A stretch of DNA of 64,000 nt, from the NCBI RefSeq assembly GCF_030694375.1, contig NZ_JAUXYL010000041.1, positions 1-64,000 on the forward strand, given 5' to 3'. The notes beneath the pieces were generated by a model that was not told where the DNA came from, ran no database searches, and was given only the letters and a program-made list of their open reading frames with translations. The translations under genes and the position numbers were made by a program. The stretch comes from Algoriphagus sp. GTDB taxonomy: Bacteria; Bacteroidota; Bacteroidia; Cytophagales; Cyclobacteriaceae. Every line of letters begins with the position of its first letter. The first letter of the stretch is position 1. Below, one piece after another: positions 25,614-33,483 of the stretch.

Positions 25614-25645
25614 AAACTACCCCCCCCCCCATTCAAAAAAGCAAG
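25614..25645 (-). promoter_or_regulatory. Putative phase-variable promoter with a run of 11 G
   Basis: On the minus strand: TTG, then 22 bases ending in 11 consecutive G residues (C run at 25620-25630), then TAGTTTG (25613-25619). The homopolymer lies exactly between a -33-like TTG and a -7-like element, so slippage would change promoter spacing. It lies about 105 bases before the peptide ATG. TAGTTTG is one base shorter than TAnnTTTG, so the promoter itself is not certain, and homopolymer length is prone to sequencing error. Confidence 0.45.
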
Positions 25646-25668
25646 TGTAGTTCTTGAAAAACTTAAAA

Positions 25669-26226
25669 TTAGTTTTTAACTAATTGAAAATCAGATGGAA
25701 AAATTTTAATACAATCAGGTGTGTAATGTACTAAATTCAGATTTAACTCTCTTTTTAGTATTTCAATCCCCTGATAATAAGGTCTGATCCTTAATCCCGG
25801 ATGCTCCTTATCCGAATAATACTCCACGAGCCGATCCAGTTCCTTCAGATCCACCGCCTCGATCCGCACTTTTGCCAAACCATCCTGAATCATCTCGATC
25901 CTTGTGGCCGCCGCACGGGAAATATCAATCTGACGCTTTGAGTAGCTTGGCAATCGATCATTGATCCGTACCACTACAGCCAAGTCATTCTTTTGGTTGA
26001 TCACCCGAACCAGCGTGCCCATCGGAAGCCTTTTGTGTGCCGCAGTCAGACTATCCATCGAAAAAACTTCGCCGCTGAAAGTTCGCTTGCCGTGAAATTT
26101 CCTCCCATAATAACTCGCTGTCCCCTTTTGGATGAATAAGGAATCCACCTGTGCCTCCGCCACCGAAGCCCAAAACCCCAACAGAAAAAACAAACCCAAT
26201 CGAATTTTCACCGCCGAATCTACCAT
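25669..26226 (-). CDS. RlpA-like double-psi beta-barrel protein
   Basis: A 185-residue exported protein; start at ATG 26226, since the frame upstream begins only with TTG. After a signal peptide ending near SVAEAQ (about 21-26) comes the RlpA/DPBB domain: KGTASYYGRKFHGKRTFSGE (about 34-53), LTAAHKRLPMGTLVRVINQ (about 60-78), VVVRINDRLP (about 84-93) with the catalytic-type Asp, and IDISRAAATRIEM (about 101-113). RlpA proteins bind or cleave denuded glycan strands of peptidoglycan. The C-terminal SPOR domain of classical RlpA is absent; about 70 residues of unknown type follow. It is transcribed away from sbcD. Confidence 0.82.
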   Translation of the reverse strand: MVDSAVKIRLGLFFLLGFWASVAEAQVDSLFIQKGTASYYGRKFHGKRTFSGEVFSMDSLTAAHKRLPMGTLVRVINQKNDLAVVVRINDRLPSYSKRQIDISRAAATRIEMIQDGLAKVRIEAVDLKELDRLVEYYSDKEHPGLRIRPYYQGIEILKRELNLNLVHYTPDCIKIFPSDFQLVKN

Positions 26227-26280
26227 TTCCGCCCCATTTTTCAATAAAAGTGCCAATTCATGTCAAGCTCCACTTTTTGC

Positions 26281-26311
26281 TTGCAGCAAGTTCACCCTTC
26301 GCCTATCTTAG
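26281..26311 (+). promoter_or_regulatory. Promoter of the sbcDC operon
   Basis: TTG (26281-26283), 20 bases, then TATCTTAG (26304-26311). Spacing is right for Bacteroidota promoters. The transcript would have a leader of about 105 bases containing the CCATGG palindromes. Confidence 0.5.
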
Positions 26312-26387
26312 TACATATTCTTTAGTCGGTTTCAATTCCGGAAAATACGCTCCAGAAATTGAACAGATCCAAAATTAATTCTCCACC

Positions 26388-26418
26388 TCCATGGACTATA
26401 GACCATGGACCATGGTCT
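26388..26418 (+). repeat. CCATGG palindromic repeat in the sbcD leader
   Basis: Holds CCATGGACTATAGACCATGG (26389-26408), the same core as at 4941 and 5363, overlapping a perfect inverted repeat AGACCATGG-A-CCATGGTCT (26400-26418). It ends six bases before the sbcD ATG. Confidence 0.8.
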
Positions 26419-26424
26419 AAAAAA

Positions 26425-27654
26425 ATGCTCAAAATCCTCCATACCGCCGACTGGCACCTAGGAAAGCGCCTTCAGGAATATTCCCGTCTCGAAGAACAAA
26501 AGCTCGTGCTCGATGAAATCTGCCGGGTTGCTGATGAAGAAAACGTGGATTTGATCCTCCTCGCAGGCGATATTTTCGATACTTTCAATCCCACACACGA
26601 AGCCGTCGAGTTGCTCTACAAAACCCTAAAGCGACTCTCCAAAAACGGGACCCGAGCCATCGTGGCCATCTCCGGCAATCACGACAGCACGCAGTTTGTC
26701 GAGGCACCGGATCCACTGGCGAGGGAATTGGGGATATTTTTCTACGGGAAATATGAAAACGTGGTTCCTACAGGAAAGCTGGATTCCGGCATGGAAATTA
26801 CCTGCTCCGAATCGGGTTTTATCGAACTGAAATTGCCCGGGCATAATTTTCCAATACGGCTGATTTTGGCACCTTATGCCAATGAAGTTTCGCTCAAAAC
26901 CTATTTGGGCGAAGGAGATCGTGAAGGAGAATTCCGATCAATCCTGTCAACTAAATGGGATCAACTTGCCGAGAAATATTGCGATCAGGCCGGTGTCAAT
27001 CTTTTTGTGGGCCATTTTTTCTTTATGAAAGAAGGAGAAACACCGGAAGCCGAACCCGAATCCGAGCGTCCGATTCTTCACGTGGGTGGCACACAGGCCC
27101 TTTTCACCCAAAACCTCCCCAGTCAAATCCAGTATGCCGCTTTGGGTCACCTCCATCGCTACCATGCCGTAGGTCATGATTCGATTCCGGTGGTCTATTC
27201 GAGTTCTCCGCTAGCCTACTCTTTCAGCGAAGCGGATCAGACAAAAAATGTTATTCTAATCGAAGTGGAACCCGGAAAACCCGCTGCATATCGCCCAATC
27301 GGTCTCAAACAAGGACGGCCACTCTTTCGTGTCAAGTTTGATGAGCTTGTCCCTGCACTCCAATGGCTGGAAGAAAACCCCTATTGTTTTGTGGAGTTGA
27401 CTTATGAAACGGAGCACTCCATTGATGCAGCAACACGGAAAGCGCTGATGAAAGCCCACGACGGCATCGTCAATCTGATTCCCCAAATCAAAAATCCACT
27501 CGGACAAGTCAATTACAGCCTTCAGGTCGAGGATTTGGGTAAGGACATGACCACACTGTTTACCCTTTTCTATCAGAGTGAAAAAGGGCAGGAACCCAAT
27601 TCAGAATTATTGGATCTTTTCAAAGAAGTCATCAGCCAAAACGAAAACGTATGA
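26425..27654 (+). CDS. sbcD: Nuclease SbcCD subunit D
   Basis: A 409-residue Mre11-type nuclease. With SbcC it opens hairpins and trims blocked or palindromic DNA ends. All metal-binding motifs are seen: Asp9/His11 in HTADWHLG, Asp49 in LAGDIFD, Asn85-His86-Asp87 in SGNHD, His197 in VGHFF, and His242/His244 in LGHLHRYH. The C-terminal capping region is present. The start at 26425 was preferred to an upstream in-frame ATG because MLKILHTADWH is the family N-terminus and the extension would be translated from the palindromic repeat. It overlaps sbcC by 4 bases. Confidence 0.93.
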   Translation: MLKILHTADWHLGKRLQEYSRLEEQKLVLDEICRVADEENVDLILLAGDIFDTFNPTHEAVELLYKTLKRLSKNGTRAIVAISGNHDSTQFVEAPDPLARELGIFFYGKYENVVPTGKLDSGMEITCSESGFIELKLPGHNFPIRLILAPYANEVSLKTYLGEGDREGEFRSILSTKWDQLAEKYCDQAGVNLFVGHFFFMKEGETPEAEPESERPILHVGGTQALFTQNLPSQIQYAALGHLHRYHAVGHDSIPVVYSSSPLAYSFSEADQTKNVILIEVEPGKPAAYRPIGLKQGRPLFRVKFDELVPALQWLEENPYCFVELTYETEHSIDAATRKALMKAHDGIVNLIPQIKNPLGQVNYSLQVEDLGKDMTTLFTLFYQSEKGQEPNSELLDLFKEVISQNENV

Positions 27655-30600
27655 TTCCTGTACGACTGGAAATTCAAGGCCTATATTCCTATCGGGAAAA
27701 ACAAACCGTAGAGTTTGATCAACTCACCGGTGCTGGACTTTTCGGGATATTCGGTGCTGTGGGCAGCGGCAAATCCTCCATCTTGGAAGCCATACTTTTG
27801 GCACTCTACGGCAGTACCGAGCGACTTTCGGACCGGGGAGAAAAGAACTCCATGCTCAACCTGCAAAGCGAGCAGCTTCTGATCAATTTTGAATTCCGTG
27901 CCGGAAAAAATAACGCCAAAACCTATCTCGCCCGCTATGCCGCAAAGCGAAATCCGAAAAACTTTGAGGACGTAAAACCTGCCGAACATACATTCTATGA
28001 GCGTGTCTGTGACACTTGGGAAGCCCTCAGTCAGCGTGGTGAGGAGATTGTCGGGATGCAAAAAGGACACTTCAAGCAGACGGTGATTATACCTCAGGGG
28101 AAATTTCGGGAATTCATCGACCTCACTCCCGGGCCACGGGCAGAGATGATGAAGGAGCTTTTTGGCCTGGAGCGCTTTGATCTTTCCGGTAAAACCGGAT
28201 CACTGCTTAAAGTAGTTCGGGAAGAAAAAATCCGGCTGGAAACGCAGCTAAGCGTATTGGAGCTTTTCAGCAAAGAAAATCTGGAAGAAAAAGAAACGCT
28301 TTTTGCCAAAATAAATGAAGCAGTCTTAAATGCTGAGCAACTCGTCAAGCGTGCCGATACGGATTTTAGGGCAAAGGAAATCCTGAGAACCCGTCATCAG
28401 GAACTCCTGAAGTACCAAGCCCTCCACAAAGAGCTTCTGGAGAAAAAGCCGGAAATCGAATCCAAACGCCAATTGCATCAGGAATTCATCACGGCTAAGA
28501 CCCACTTGAAACCTGTGTGGGATCAGCTAAAAGATGCACAAACCGAGCTGGAAAAATATACGGTGAGCGTGGAAGACTGCACAAGATTTAAGAGTCGTAT
28601 TGAAAATGAAGTGTCCGTACTGGAGAAAGAAGAAAATGAGCTCAAAGAGAAGAACCAGCAAAGACCGCAGCGGGAAGCGAAGATCCGTGATCTGAAAAAA
28701 GTGCTGGAATTGCAGATTTTACAGCAGAATCTCAGCGCAGCCAGGCATCAACTTGAAATCCTTCAACCTCAGATTGACGGTAAAAAAGCGAATCAAAAAA
28801 CACTGAAACTTCAGATTCAACAATTGGAAGAGGAAAGTGAAAAGATAACGCCGACTGACAGTTCACTTTTGGCAGAATTAAAGTCTGCCGAGCGGGATTG
28901 GAAAAACTGGGAACTCCAGTTGACAAAGCTCAACCAAGAACTGGAGCAATTCAACAAGGCCGCCCTAACTGTCAAAAACGAATCGGACCGACTTATTCAA
29001 GCGTTACCTACTAACCAAAAAACACTCGAAAACTGGCTTCAGTCGCAAAAAAACAGAATACAAACACTTGAATCCGAGCGGGATTCACTGATTCAAAAGC
29101 AGGGATTGGTCGCCCACATTCATCTCCTCCATGATGGGGAAGCCTGTCCGCTTTGTGGAGCCTTGGAGCATCCGGATCCGCTACAGGCGGAAGACGAAGC
29201 CAAAGAACTGGATGAAAAAAACAGTGAGATTTTAGCTTCGAAGTCAGTTTTGGATCAAATAAATTTCTCGATTCAACGGCAGAATGAACTGAACATACAT
29301 CTGGAAAATCACCAGAAAAACGGAGAATCCAAAAAATCAGAAATAAATCTTCTTTCACAATCCATTGCCAGCCTGAAATCCAGATTGGCAAGTCTTGGGA
29401 TTGACACTCCGGCGGCCCTTTCCACACAGATCCAACACATCTCGGATTCGGGTAAAAGCCTTGAAAAGTTGCAGCTTGAAAACAAATCCCTTCGGAAAAA
29501 GCTTGACATTGAACAGGAGACATTGGAAAAAGCCGAAGCTGATCTCAATCAGGCCCGATTGAAAGTTCAGTCACTTCAAACCGGCATCAGCACAAAACAG
29601 GAAGAAATCAAAGACCCGGTTTTTTGTCAGAACTTCTATGATAAGGATCCGGAAGTCATCCGGCTGAACATCCGAAAGGTCGAAAAAGACATCGAAGACG
29701 CAATTCAATCGCTCGAGGGAAAGCAAAAACACCTGCAGGAAAAACGGAGAGAACAGACCAAAAACCTCGCTGATCTGGAGACTTTTTCCCGATTGAAAAT
29801 TGAAACAGGCGAAAAGCTTGAAAAACTCCGGACAAACTTTGAGTCTTTGAAAATCGAATTTGGTTTTCAGGACGAACAGGCGCTGATCCGACTTTTTGAG
29901 CATTCCATCGATGCGGAGAAAGTCCTGCGGGAAATCACGAAGTTTGATCAGGATCTGGCGGTAGCCCAAAGCAGAATCCGAGAATTGTCCGAGGACCCCG
30001 AAGTCAGCCGATTTGATGAGGAATCGTTTTTGAAGCTTTCGGCAAAACTGCAAATCCTGAACTCGGAAGCGGAAAGCCTACAAAACCAACGTATTCTCCT
30101 GGGGCAGGAAATCAAAGAGGCCAAAAAGAGTCTCGAAGAAAAAGTGCTGTTGGAGGCTGCGTTTTCCAAACTCCAAAACCGGGAAAGCAACCTCAAAGAG
30201 CTGGATAATATGTTTCGGGGAAGCGGATTTGTCAAATACGTCAGCTCCATCTACCTCAAAGAACTCTGCAATACCGCTAATGTGCGATTTATGAAACTGA
30301 GCAAAAATAGCCTCCGCCTGGAGATCGACAATGACAATACGTTTTGGGTAATCGATTACCTGAATGGCGGCAAAAGACGTTTGCTCAAGACGCTTTCCGG
30401 GGGGCAGACTTTCCAGGCATCGCTTTGTCTGGCTTTGGCTTTGGCAGAAAAAGTCAAAGCACTCAACCAAGCAGATCAGAGCTTCTTCTTCCTCGATGAA
30501 GGCTTTGGGGCTTTGGATAGAAATGCGTTACGGGTAGTTTTCGAGACACTCAAGTCCCTTCGCCATGAAAACCGGATCGTCGGAATCATCAGCCACGTGG

Positions 30601-30683
30601 AAGAATTGCAGCAGGAAGTCGGCGTCTATGCACAGATCGAGCTCGATCCGGATCGGGGTTCGCAGGTGAGTTATTCGTTTTAA
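27651..30683 (+). CDS. sbcC: Nuclease SbcCD subunit C (SMC-like ATPase)
   Basis: A 1010-residue Rad50-type ATPase partner of SbcD. Walker A GAVGSGKSS is at about 35-43, the long antiparallel coiled coil runs from about 190 to 850 and is rich in Glu, Lys, Leu and Gln, and the zinc hook CPLC lies at about 498-501, midway. The C-terminal ATPase half has the signature LSGGQTFQASL (about 913-923), Walker B FFFLDEGFGALD (about 944-955) and ISHVEELQQ. The two subunits are translationally coupled through ATGA. Length and order are standard. Confidence 0.93.
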   Translation: MIPVRLEIQGLYSYREKQTVEFDQLTGAGLFGIFGAVGSGKSSILEAILLALYGSTERLSDRGEKNSMLNLQSEQLLINFEFRAGKNNAKTYLARYAAKRNPKNFEDVKPAEHTFYERVCDTWEALSQRGEEIVGMQKGHFKQTVIIPQGKFREFIDLTPGPRAEMMKELFGLERFDLSGKTGSLLKVVREEKIRLETQLSVLELFSKENLEEKETLFAKINEAVLNAEQLVKRADTDFRAKEILRTRHQELLKYQALHKELLEKKPEIESKRQLHQEFITAKTHLKPVWDQLKDAQTELEKYTVSVEDCTRFKSRIENEVSVLEKEENELKEKNQQRPQREAKIRDLKKVLELQILQQNLSAARHQLEILQPQIDGKKANQKTLKLQIQQLEEESEKITPTDSSLLAELKSAERDWKNWELQLTKLNQELEQFNKAALTVKNESDRLIQALPTNQKTLENWLQSQKNRIQTLESERDSLIQKQGLVAHIHLLHDGEACPLCGALEHPDPLQAEDEAKELDEKNSEILASKSVLDQINFSIQRQNELNIHLENHQKNGESKKSEINLLSQSIASLKSRLASLGIDTPAALSTQIQHISDSGKSLEKLQLENKSLRKKLDIEQETLEKAEADLNQARLKVQSLQTGISTKQEEIKDPVFCQNFYDKDPEVIRLNIRKVEKDIEDAIQSLEGKQKHLQEKRREQTKNLADLETFSRLKIETGEKLEKLRTNFESLKIEFGFQDEQALIRLFEHSIDAEKVLREITKFDQDLAVAQSRIRELSEDPEVSRFDEESFLKLSAKLQILNSEAESLQNQRILLGQEIKEAKKSLEEKVLLEAAFSKLQNRESNLKELDNMFRGSGFVKYVSSIYLKELCNTANVRFMKLSKNSLRLEIDNDNTFWVIDYLNGGKRRLLKTLSGGQTFQASLCLALALAEKVKALNQADQSFFFLDEGFGALDRNALRVVFETLKSLRHENRIVGIISHVEELQQEVGVYAQIELDPDRGSQVSYSF

Positions 30684-30794
30684 GAAAAGATTGCCACAAA
30701 GGCCGTAAGACGCAAATAAAAATTTCCAAAAATTCGGAATTATTCAAGTCTTCAGACCTGCCTTGCCGTCAGGCAGGCTTGGACCTATTTTAAT

Positions 30795-30810
30795 GCAGTC
30801 TTCAGACTGC
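30795..30810. repeat. REP-like perfect hairpin
   Basis: GCAGTCTTCAGACTGC is a 6-bp perfect stem with a TTCA loop. Related words (GTCTTCAGACCTGCC at 30748, GCAGTCTTCAGATT near 30976, GCAGTCTGAAAACTGC at 31170) recur within 450 bases. Confidence 0.6.
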
Positions 30811-31044
30811 TTTTAATTTGAATTTTTTACCACAGAGAAAGGAGAGAGATTGTTTTTGGTAGATCTTTGGCTTGATTTGAACTTCAATCCCAATTTCACT
30901 TTTGAGCTTTTTTGAGAGCACAGAGAAAAGCTAAAGCTTTTTGTCAATAAATCGGTTCTTCAGACCTGGACCCCATGCAGTCTTCAGATTTACCCAGAAA
31001 GGAGGCTATTGTTAAATTATTAATCCATGATTCTGTGTTTAATA

Positions 31045-31088
31045 ATCCGTGAAAATCTGTGTCTTTTTCTGCGAAAATCTGCGGGAAC
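31045..31088 (+). repeat. Interspersed 45-base repeat, copy 2
   Basis: Near-identical to 16191-16235, same orientation. It differs at ATCCGTG versus ATCTGTG and at CGAAAA versus CGATAA. Confidence 0.8.
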
Positions 31089-31291
31089 ATTTTAATTAAA
31101 TTGGTTCATGGTTCAGACCTGCCCAAAGTAGACGGATGCTGCTGTTGAATAAATCATCATAAATTGAAAGCAGTCTGAAAACTGCATTATCCCAAGTACA
31201 AGCCTGTAAAGCGGCTAGGGAGGTCGAAAGGCTTGTGCTAGCAGGGACTTCAATTTCTTCGAGCCTTCGGGACTTAGTGGCGAAAAAAATT

Positions 31292-31338
31292 TATTGAGTA
31301 ATTTTACTCAGTACATTGAGTAAATTTCCAAAATATGG
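31292..31338 (+). repeat. Direct repeat downstream of the second DUF4143 ATPase
   Basis: TATTGAGTA, then a TTTACTCAG/T-centred palindrome (31303-31324), then ATTTCCAAAATATGG. This matches 32622-32666 in the same orientation with only a few substitutions and indels. Similarity continues weakly to AAATAATTTTTAA near 31380, matching the same word near 32710. Confidence 0.8.
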
Positions 31339-31384
31339 TCTTACCTACTGAAAACCATTAAGTTAGAAAATAATTTTTAAGCAA

Positions 31385-31410
31385 AAAAGACAGCCAAAAG
31401 ACTGTCTTTT
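31385..31410. terminator. Bidirectional intrinsic terminator
   Basis: AAAAGACAG (31385-31393) pairs with CTGTCTTTT (31402-31410), giving A and U runs on both sides. It overlaps the stop codon of the ATPase gene and would end that transcript. Confidence 0.75.
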
Positions 31411-32605
31411 AGGTAAATAAATCCAACACATTCATCTGAAGAAACTCTTCCCATGGAATACCATCAGTGCCAATGACCAATGCCTTTTCGGGACGATAGA
31501 TTTTAGCGAACCCATTCAACCCGGCAAGTCCGCCGACTTTGGAAGTCTTCACTTCCAATGCGATGATGCGTTTATTGTATTCGACTACAAAATCCACCTC
31601 GTCATTTCCTTCCCGCCAGTAGTAAATGGAGATTCTCTTGTCTTTGAAGGCCTGATTGATCAAATGCGCCCCGACTGCGGACTCCACCCAGCGACCCCAA
31701 GCTCGGTGATCCGCCTGAAGTGTCTCGAAGGTTTCATTTGAAATCCCAGACATGATGGCGGTATTATGCACCATGAATTTGGGACTTGATGAGCGCTTTC
31801 GGACCAGATTGGGACTGTATTTCTCCAGTCCGCCAAGGAGACCTGCCTCATTGAGGAGCTCAAGGTAATTAGCCAAAGTAGTGGTATTGCCCGCATCTGC
31901 CAACTGCCCCATGACTTTGGTGAAGCTGAGCACTTGTCCGGAATACGCTGAACCAATCTCAAAAAGCCGCTTCATCAGTGCAGGCTTATCCACACGAGTC
32001 AGCATCAGAATATCGCGAGAAATACTGGTCTCCAAGAGCGAATCCCGGACATAGCTTTTCCAGCGGTCTTCGTCCTCCTTCAAGGTAATAGCTCCTGGAT
32101 AACCTCCAAACCAGATGTATTCGGCAGGAGTCAGGCCGAATGCTTCCTTCATTTCAGCGTATGACCAATGCCCCAAATACATCGCCTCGAATCTTCCTGC
32201 CAATGACTCGGTTAACCCCTGCTGCAACATCAACCGGGAGGAACCAAGCAATATCACACGGATATCCCGCTCCTCTAGGGTGTCCCTGTCCCATTCCGCT
32301 TTGACCTGCTCGCTCCAATTATCAATCTTTTGGACTTCATCAATAACCAAGAGGTAGGGAGCCTCGGGTGAAAGTTGCTGCCGAACCCGCGCATTTTCCC
32401 ACTGCTGAGCGATCCAGACCTGATCACTTGCAGGAACGGCATCTGCAGCCACAAGAGAATGCGGACTGTTCATGTCCCGGATTACCTGACGCACGAGCGT
32501 AGTTTTTCCAACCTGTCGCGGGCCATAGATCACTTGGATAAACCTGCGGGGTTCGTTTTGAAGACGGTGCTGGATTTGGATTTTTTCCGCTCTTTGATAG
32601 GTCAT
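31409..32605 (-). CDS. AAA ATPase with DUF4143 domain (repeat-bounded)
   Basis: A 398-residue paralogue of the protein at 11735. Walker A is GPRQVGKTT (about 29-37), Walker B is YLLVIDEVQKIDNW (about 85-98), followed by VILLGSSRLMLQQGLTESLAGR (about 115-136). GGYPG (about 167-171) begins the DUF4143 part, and EVDFVVEYNKR with ALEVKTSKV (about 331-356) gives the E-D-ExK nuclease-like pattern. Two tandem palindromes end five bases before its ATG, and a second copy of the same sequence lies beyond its stop, so gene plus repeat form a unit of about 1.33 kb. The gene is isolated, with repeat-rich DNA to the left. Function unknown; mobility is inferred. Confidence 0.85.
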   Translation of the reverse strand: MTYQRAEKIQIQHRLQNEPRRFIQVIYGPRQVGKTTLVRQVIRDMNSPHSLVAADAVPASDQVWIAQQWENARVRQQLSPEAPYLLVIDEVQKIDNWSEQVKAEWDRDTLEERDIRVILLGSSRLMLQQGLTESLAGRFEAMYLGHWSYAEMKEAFGLTPAEYIWFGGYPGAITLKEDEDRWKSYVRDSLLETSISRDILMLTRVDKPALMKRLFEIGSAYSGQVLSFTKVMGQLADAGNTTTLANYLELLNEAGLLGGLEKYSPNLVRKRSSSPKFMVHNTAIMSGISNETFETLQADHRAWGRWVESAVGAHLINQAFKDKRISIYYWREGNDEVDFVVEYNKRIIALEVKTSKVGGLAGLNGFAKIYRPEKALVIGTDGIPWEEFLQMNVLDLFT

Positions 32606-32610
32606 TTCTT

Positions 32611-32654
32611 TTTACTCAATGTATTGAGTAAATTTACTCAATACATTGAGTAAA
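32611..32654 (-). promoter_or_regulatory. Tandem palindromes at the ATPase start
   Basis: Two 22-base palindromes (32611-32632 and 32633-32654), each with arms TTTACTCAAT and ATTGAGTAAA around a two-base centre (GT in one, AC in the other), so they are reverse complements of each other. They lie directly before the ATG (32605) and look like adjacent operator sites or a hairpin pair. Confidence 0.8.
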
Positions 32655-32666
32655 TTCCAAATATGG
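32622..32666 (+). repeat. Direct repeat upstream of the second DUF4143 ATPase
   Basis: Same-orientation partner of 31292-31338, 1330 bases apart. It includes the second of the two tandem palindromes and the words ATTCCAAATATGG. Confidence 0.8.
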
Positions 32667-32777
32667 AATTCATTTTATTTATATTCAATTAGTTATGAAA
32701 TAATTTTTAACAAAAAAAACGATTAAAAATCACTTAAATCGGAATCAAAGTTCAATTAAATCCGAATAGAAAAGACA

Positions 32778-32811
32778 AAAAAATACCCCGGCAACTAGCC
32801 AGGGATTTTTT
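32778..32811 (-). terminator. Terminator of the MhqO/MhqD-like operon
   Basis: A CCCCGGC / GCCAGGG stem with one mismatch, flanked by A and T runs, so on the minus strand it ends in a U run. It follows the stop at 32872 by about 60 bases. Confidence 0.65.
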
Positions 32812-32871
32812 AAACTAAATAGACCTTACAAGAAAATGAGCGCAACACATGGGCTACACAATGAGTAATGA

Positions 32872-33483
32872 TCAAATAAAAATGTTTTGGTTTACCCAGT
32901 TTATCTCTTCATCCCTGATCGTATGACCCGGGTCATCAAATAATTCTATGGTTACATCTGCTCCCATTTTGCGAAGCAGATCAGCTGATTCTTTTATTCT
33001 TTTGGCAGGAACGTGAAAATCACGGTCACTGCTACCGATGAAAATTGGAGTTCCCTGAAAATCACCTGAATAATTTTCAGGTTTCAATTGCTCTCCGATC
33101 AGTCCACCGGTAAAAGCTATTACCCCTCCGAACTTTTGACCGTTACGAGCCGAAAATTCAAGACTGAGACAGGCCCCCTGAGAAAATCCCAGAAAAACTG
33201 TGTTCTCGGCAAGAATTCCAGCTGCTTCAACCTCGCTCCATGTTTCTTTCAAAATACCAAGCGAATTATCCAATGCAACTTTGTTGCCTTCATCTGTTGC
33301 CATAAATCCAAACGGATACCAAGAATTTCCGTTGGCCAGAGGAGCCAAAATTGCATAATCGGTCAGATTCAGGTGAGGAACGAGCGAAAGCATACTTTCA
33401 GCGGTAGCTCCACGGCCATGAATCAGGATGATTGCTCTTTTAGCTTCATGTAGGGGAAGCCCTACTCTTTTGATATCAGGCAT
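32872..33483 (-). CDS. Alpha/beta-hydrolase, phospholipase/carboxylesterase type (MhqD-like)
   Basis: A 203-residue serine hydrolase. ILIHGRGATAES (about 17-28) is the oxyanion region, GFSQGACLS (about 103-111) the nucleophile elbow, and the acid and base are in SSDRDFHVP (about 149-157) and DDPGHTI (about 181-187). The ATG at 33483 overlaps the end of the ring-cleaving dioxygenase gene by 8 bases; the longer frame begins with TTG. This pairing equals the mhqO-mhqD order known from Bacillus, where the genes are induced by hydroquinones under a MarR repressor. A role in detoxifying quinone ring-fission products is inferred. Confidence 0.82.
   Translation of the reverse strand: MPDIKRVGLPLHEAKRAIILIHGRGATAESMLSLVPHLNLTDYAILAPLANGNSWYPFGFMATDEGNKVALDNSLGILKETWSEVEAAGILAENTVFLGFSQGACLSLEFSARNGQKFGGVIAFTGGLIGEQLKPENYSGDFQGTPIFIGSSDRDFHVPAKRIKESADLLRKMGADVTIELFDDPGHTIRDEEINWVNQNIFI

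Larger units (their letters stand above)
30684..31291. other. Repeat-rich 600-base intergenic region
   Basis: No gene is apparent. The region is a mosaic of short palindromes and scattered repeats: a CCTGCC/GGCAGG hairpin (30757-30777), the perfect GCAGTC-TTCA-GACTGC hairpin (30795-30810), several degenerate TTCAGACC/T words, the interspersed 45-base repeat (31045-31088), GCAGT/ACTGC (31170-31185), and an ACAAGCCT/AGGCTTGT stem (31198-31236). It resembles REP-like intergenic debris. No open frame of note crosses it, so a decayed gene cannot be shown. Confidence 0.7.

Noticed and set aside
29011..29523. Antisense open frames within sbcC
   Set aside because: They fall opposite the coiled coil of a gene with all expected motifs.
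31194..31291. Structured stretch that might be a small RNA or transposon end
   Set aside because: One 8-bp stem with a 23-base loop and no promoter or terminator of its own; recorded only as part of the repeat-rich gap.
30684..31291. Decayed gene in the large gap
   Set aside because: No frame shows recognisable protein similarity; the content is repeats.
32611..32654. CRISPR-like repeat
   Set aside because: Only two palindromes without spacers and no cas genes; better explained as operator or recombination site.
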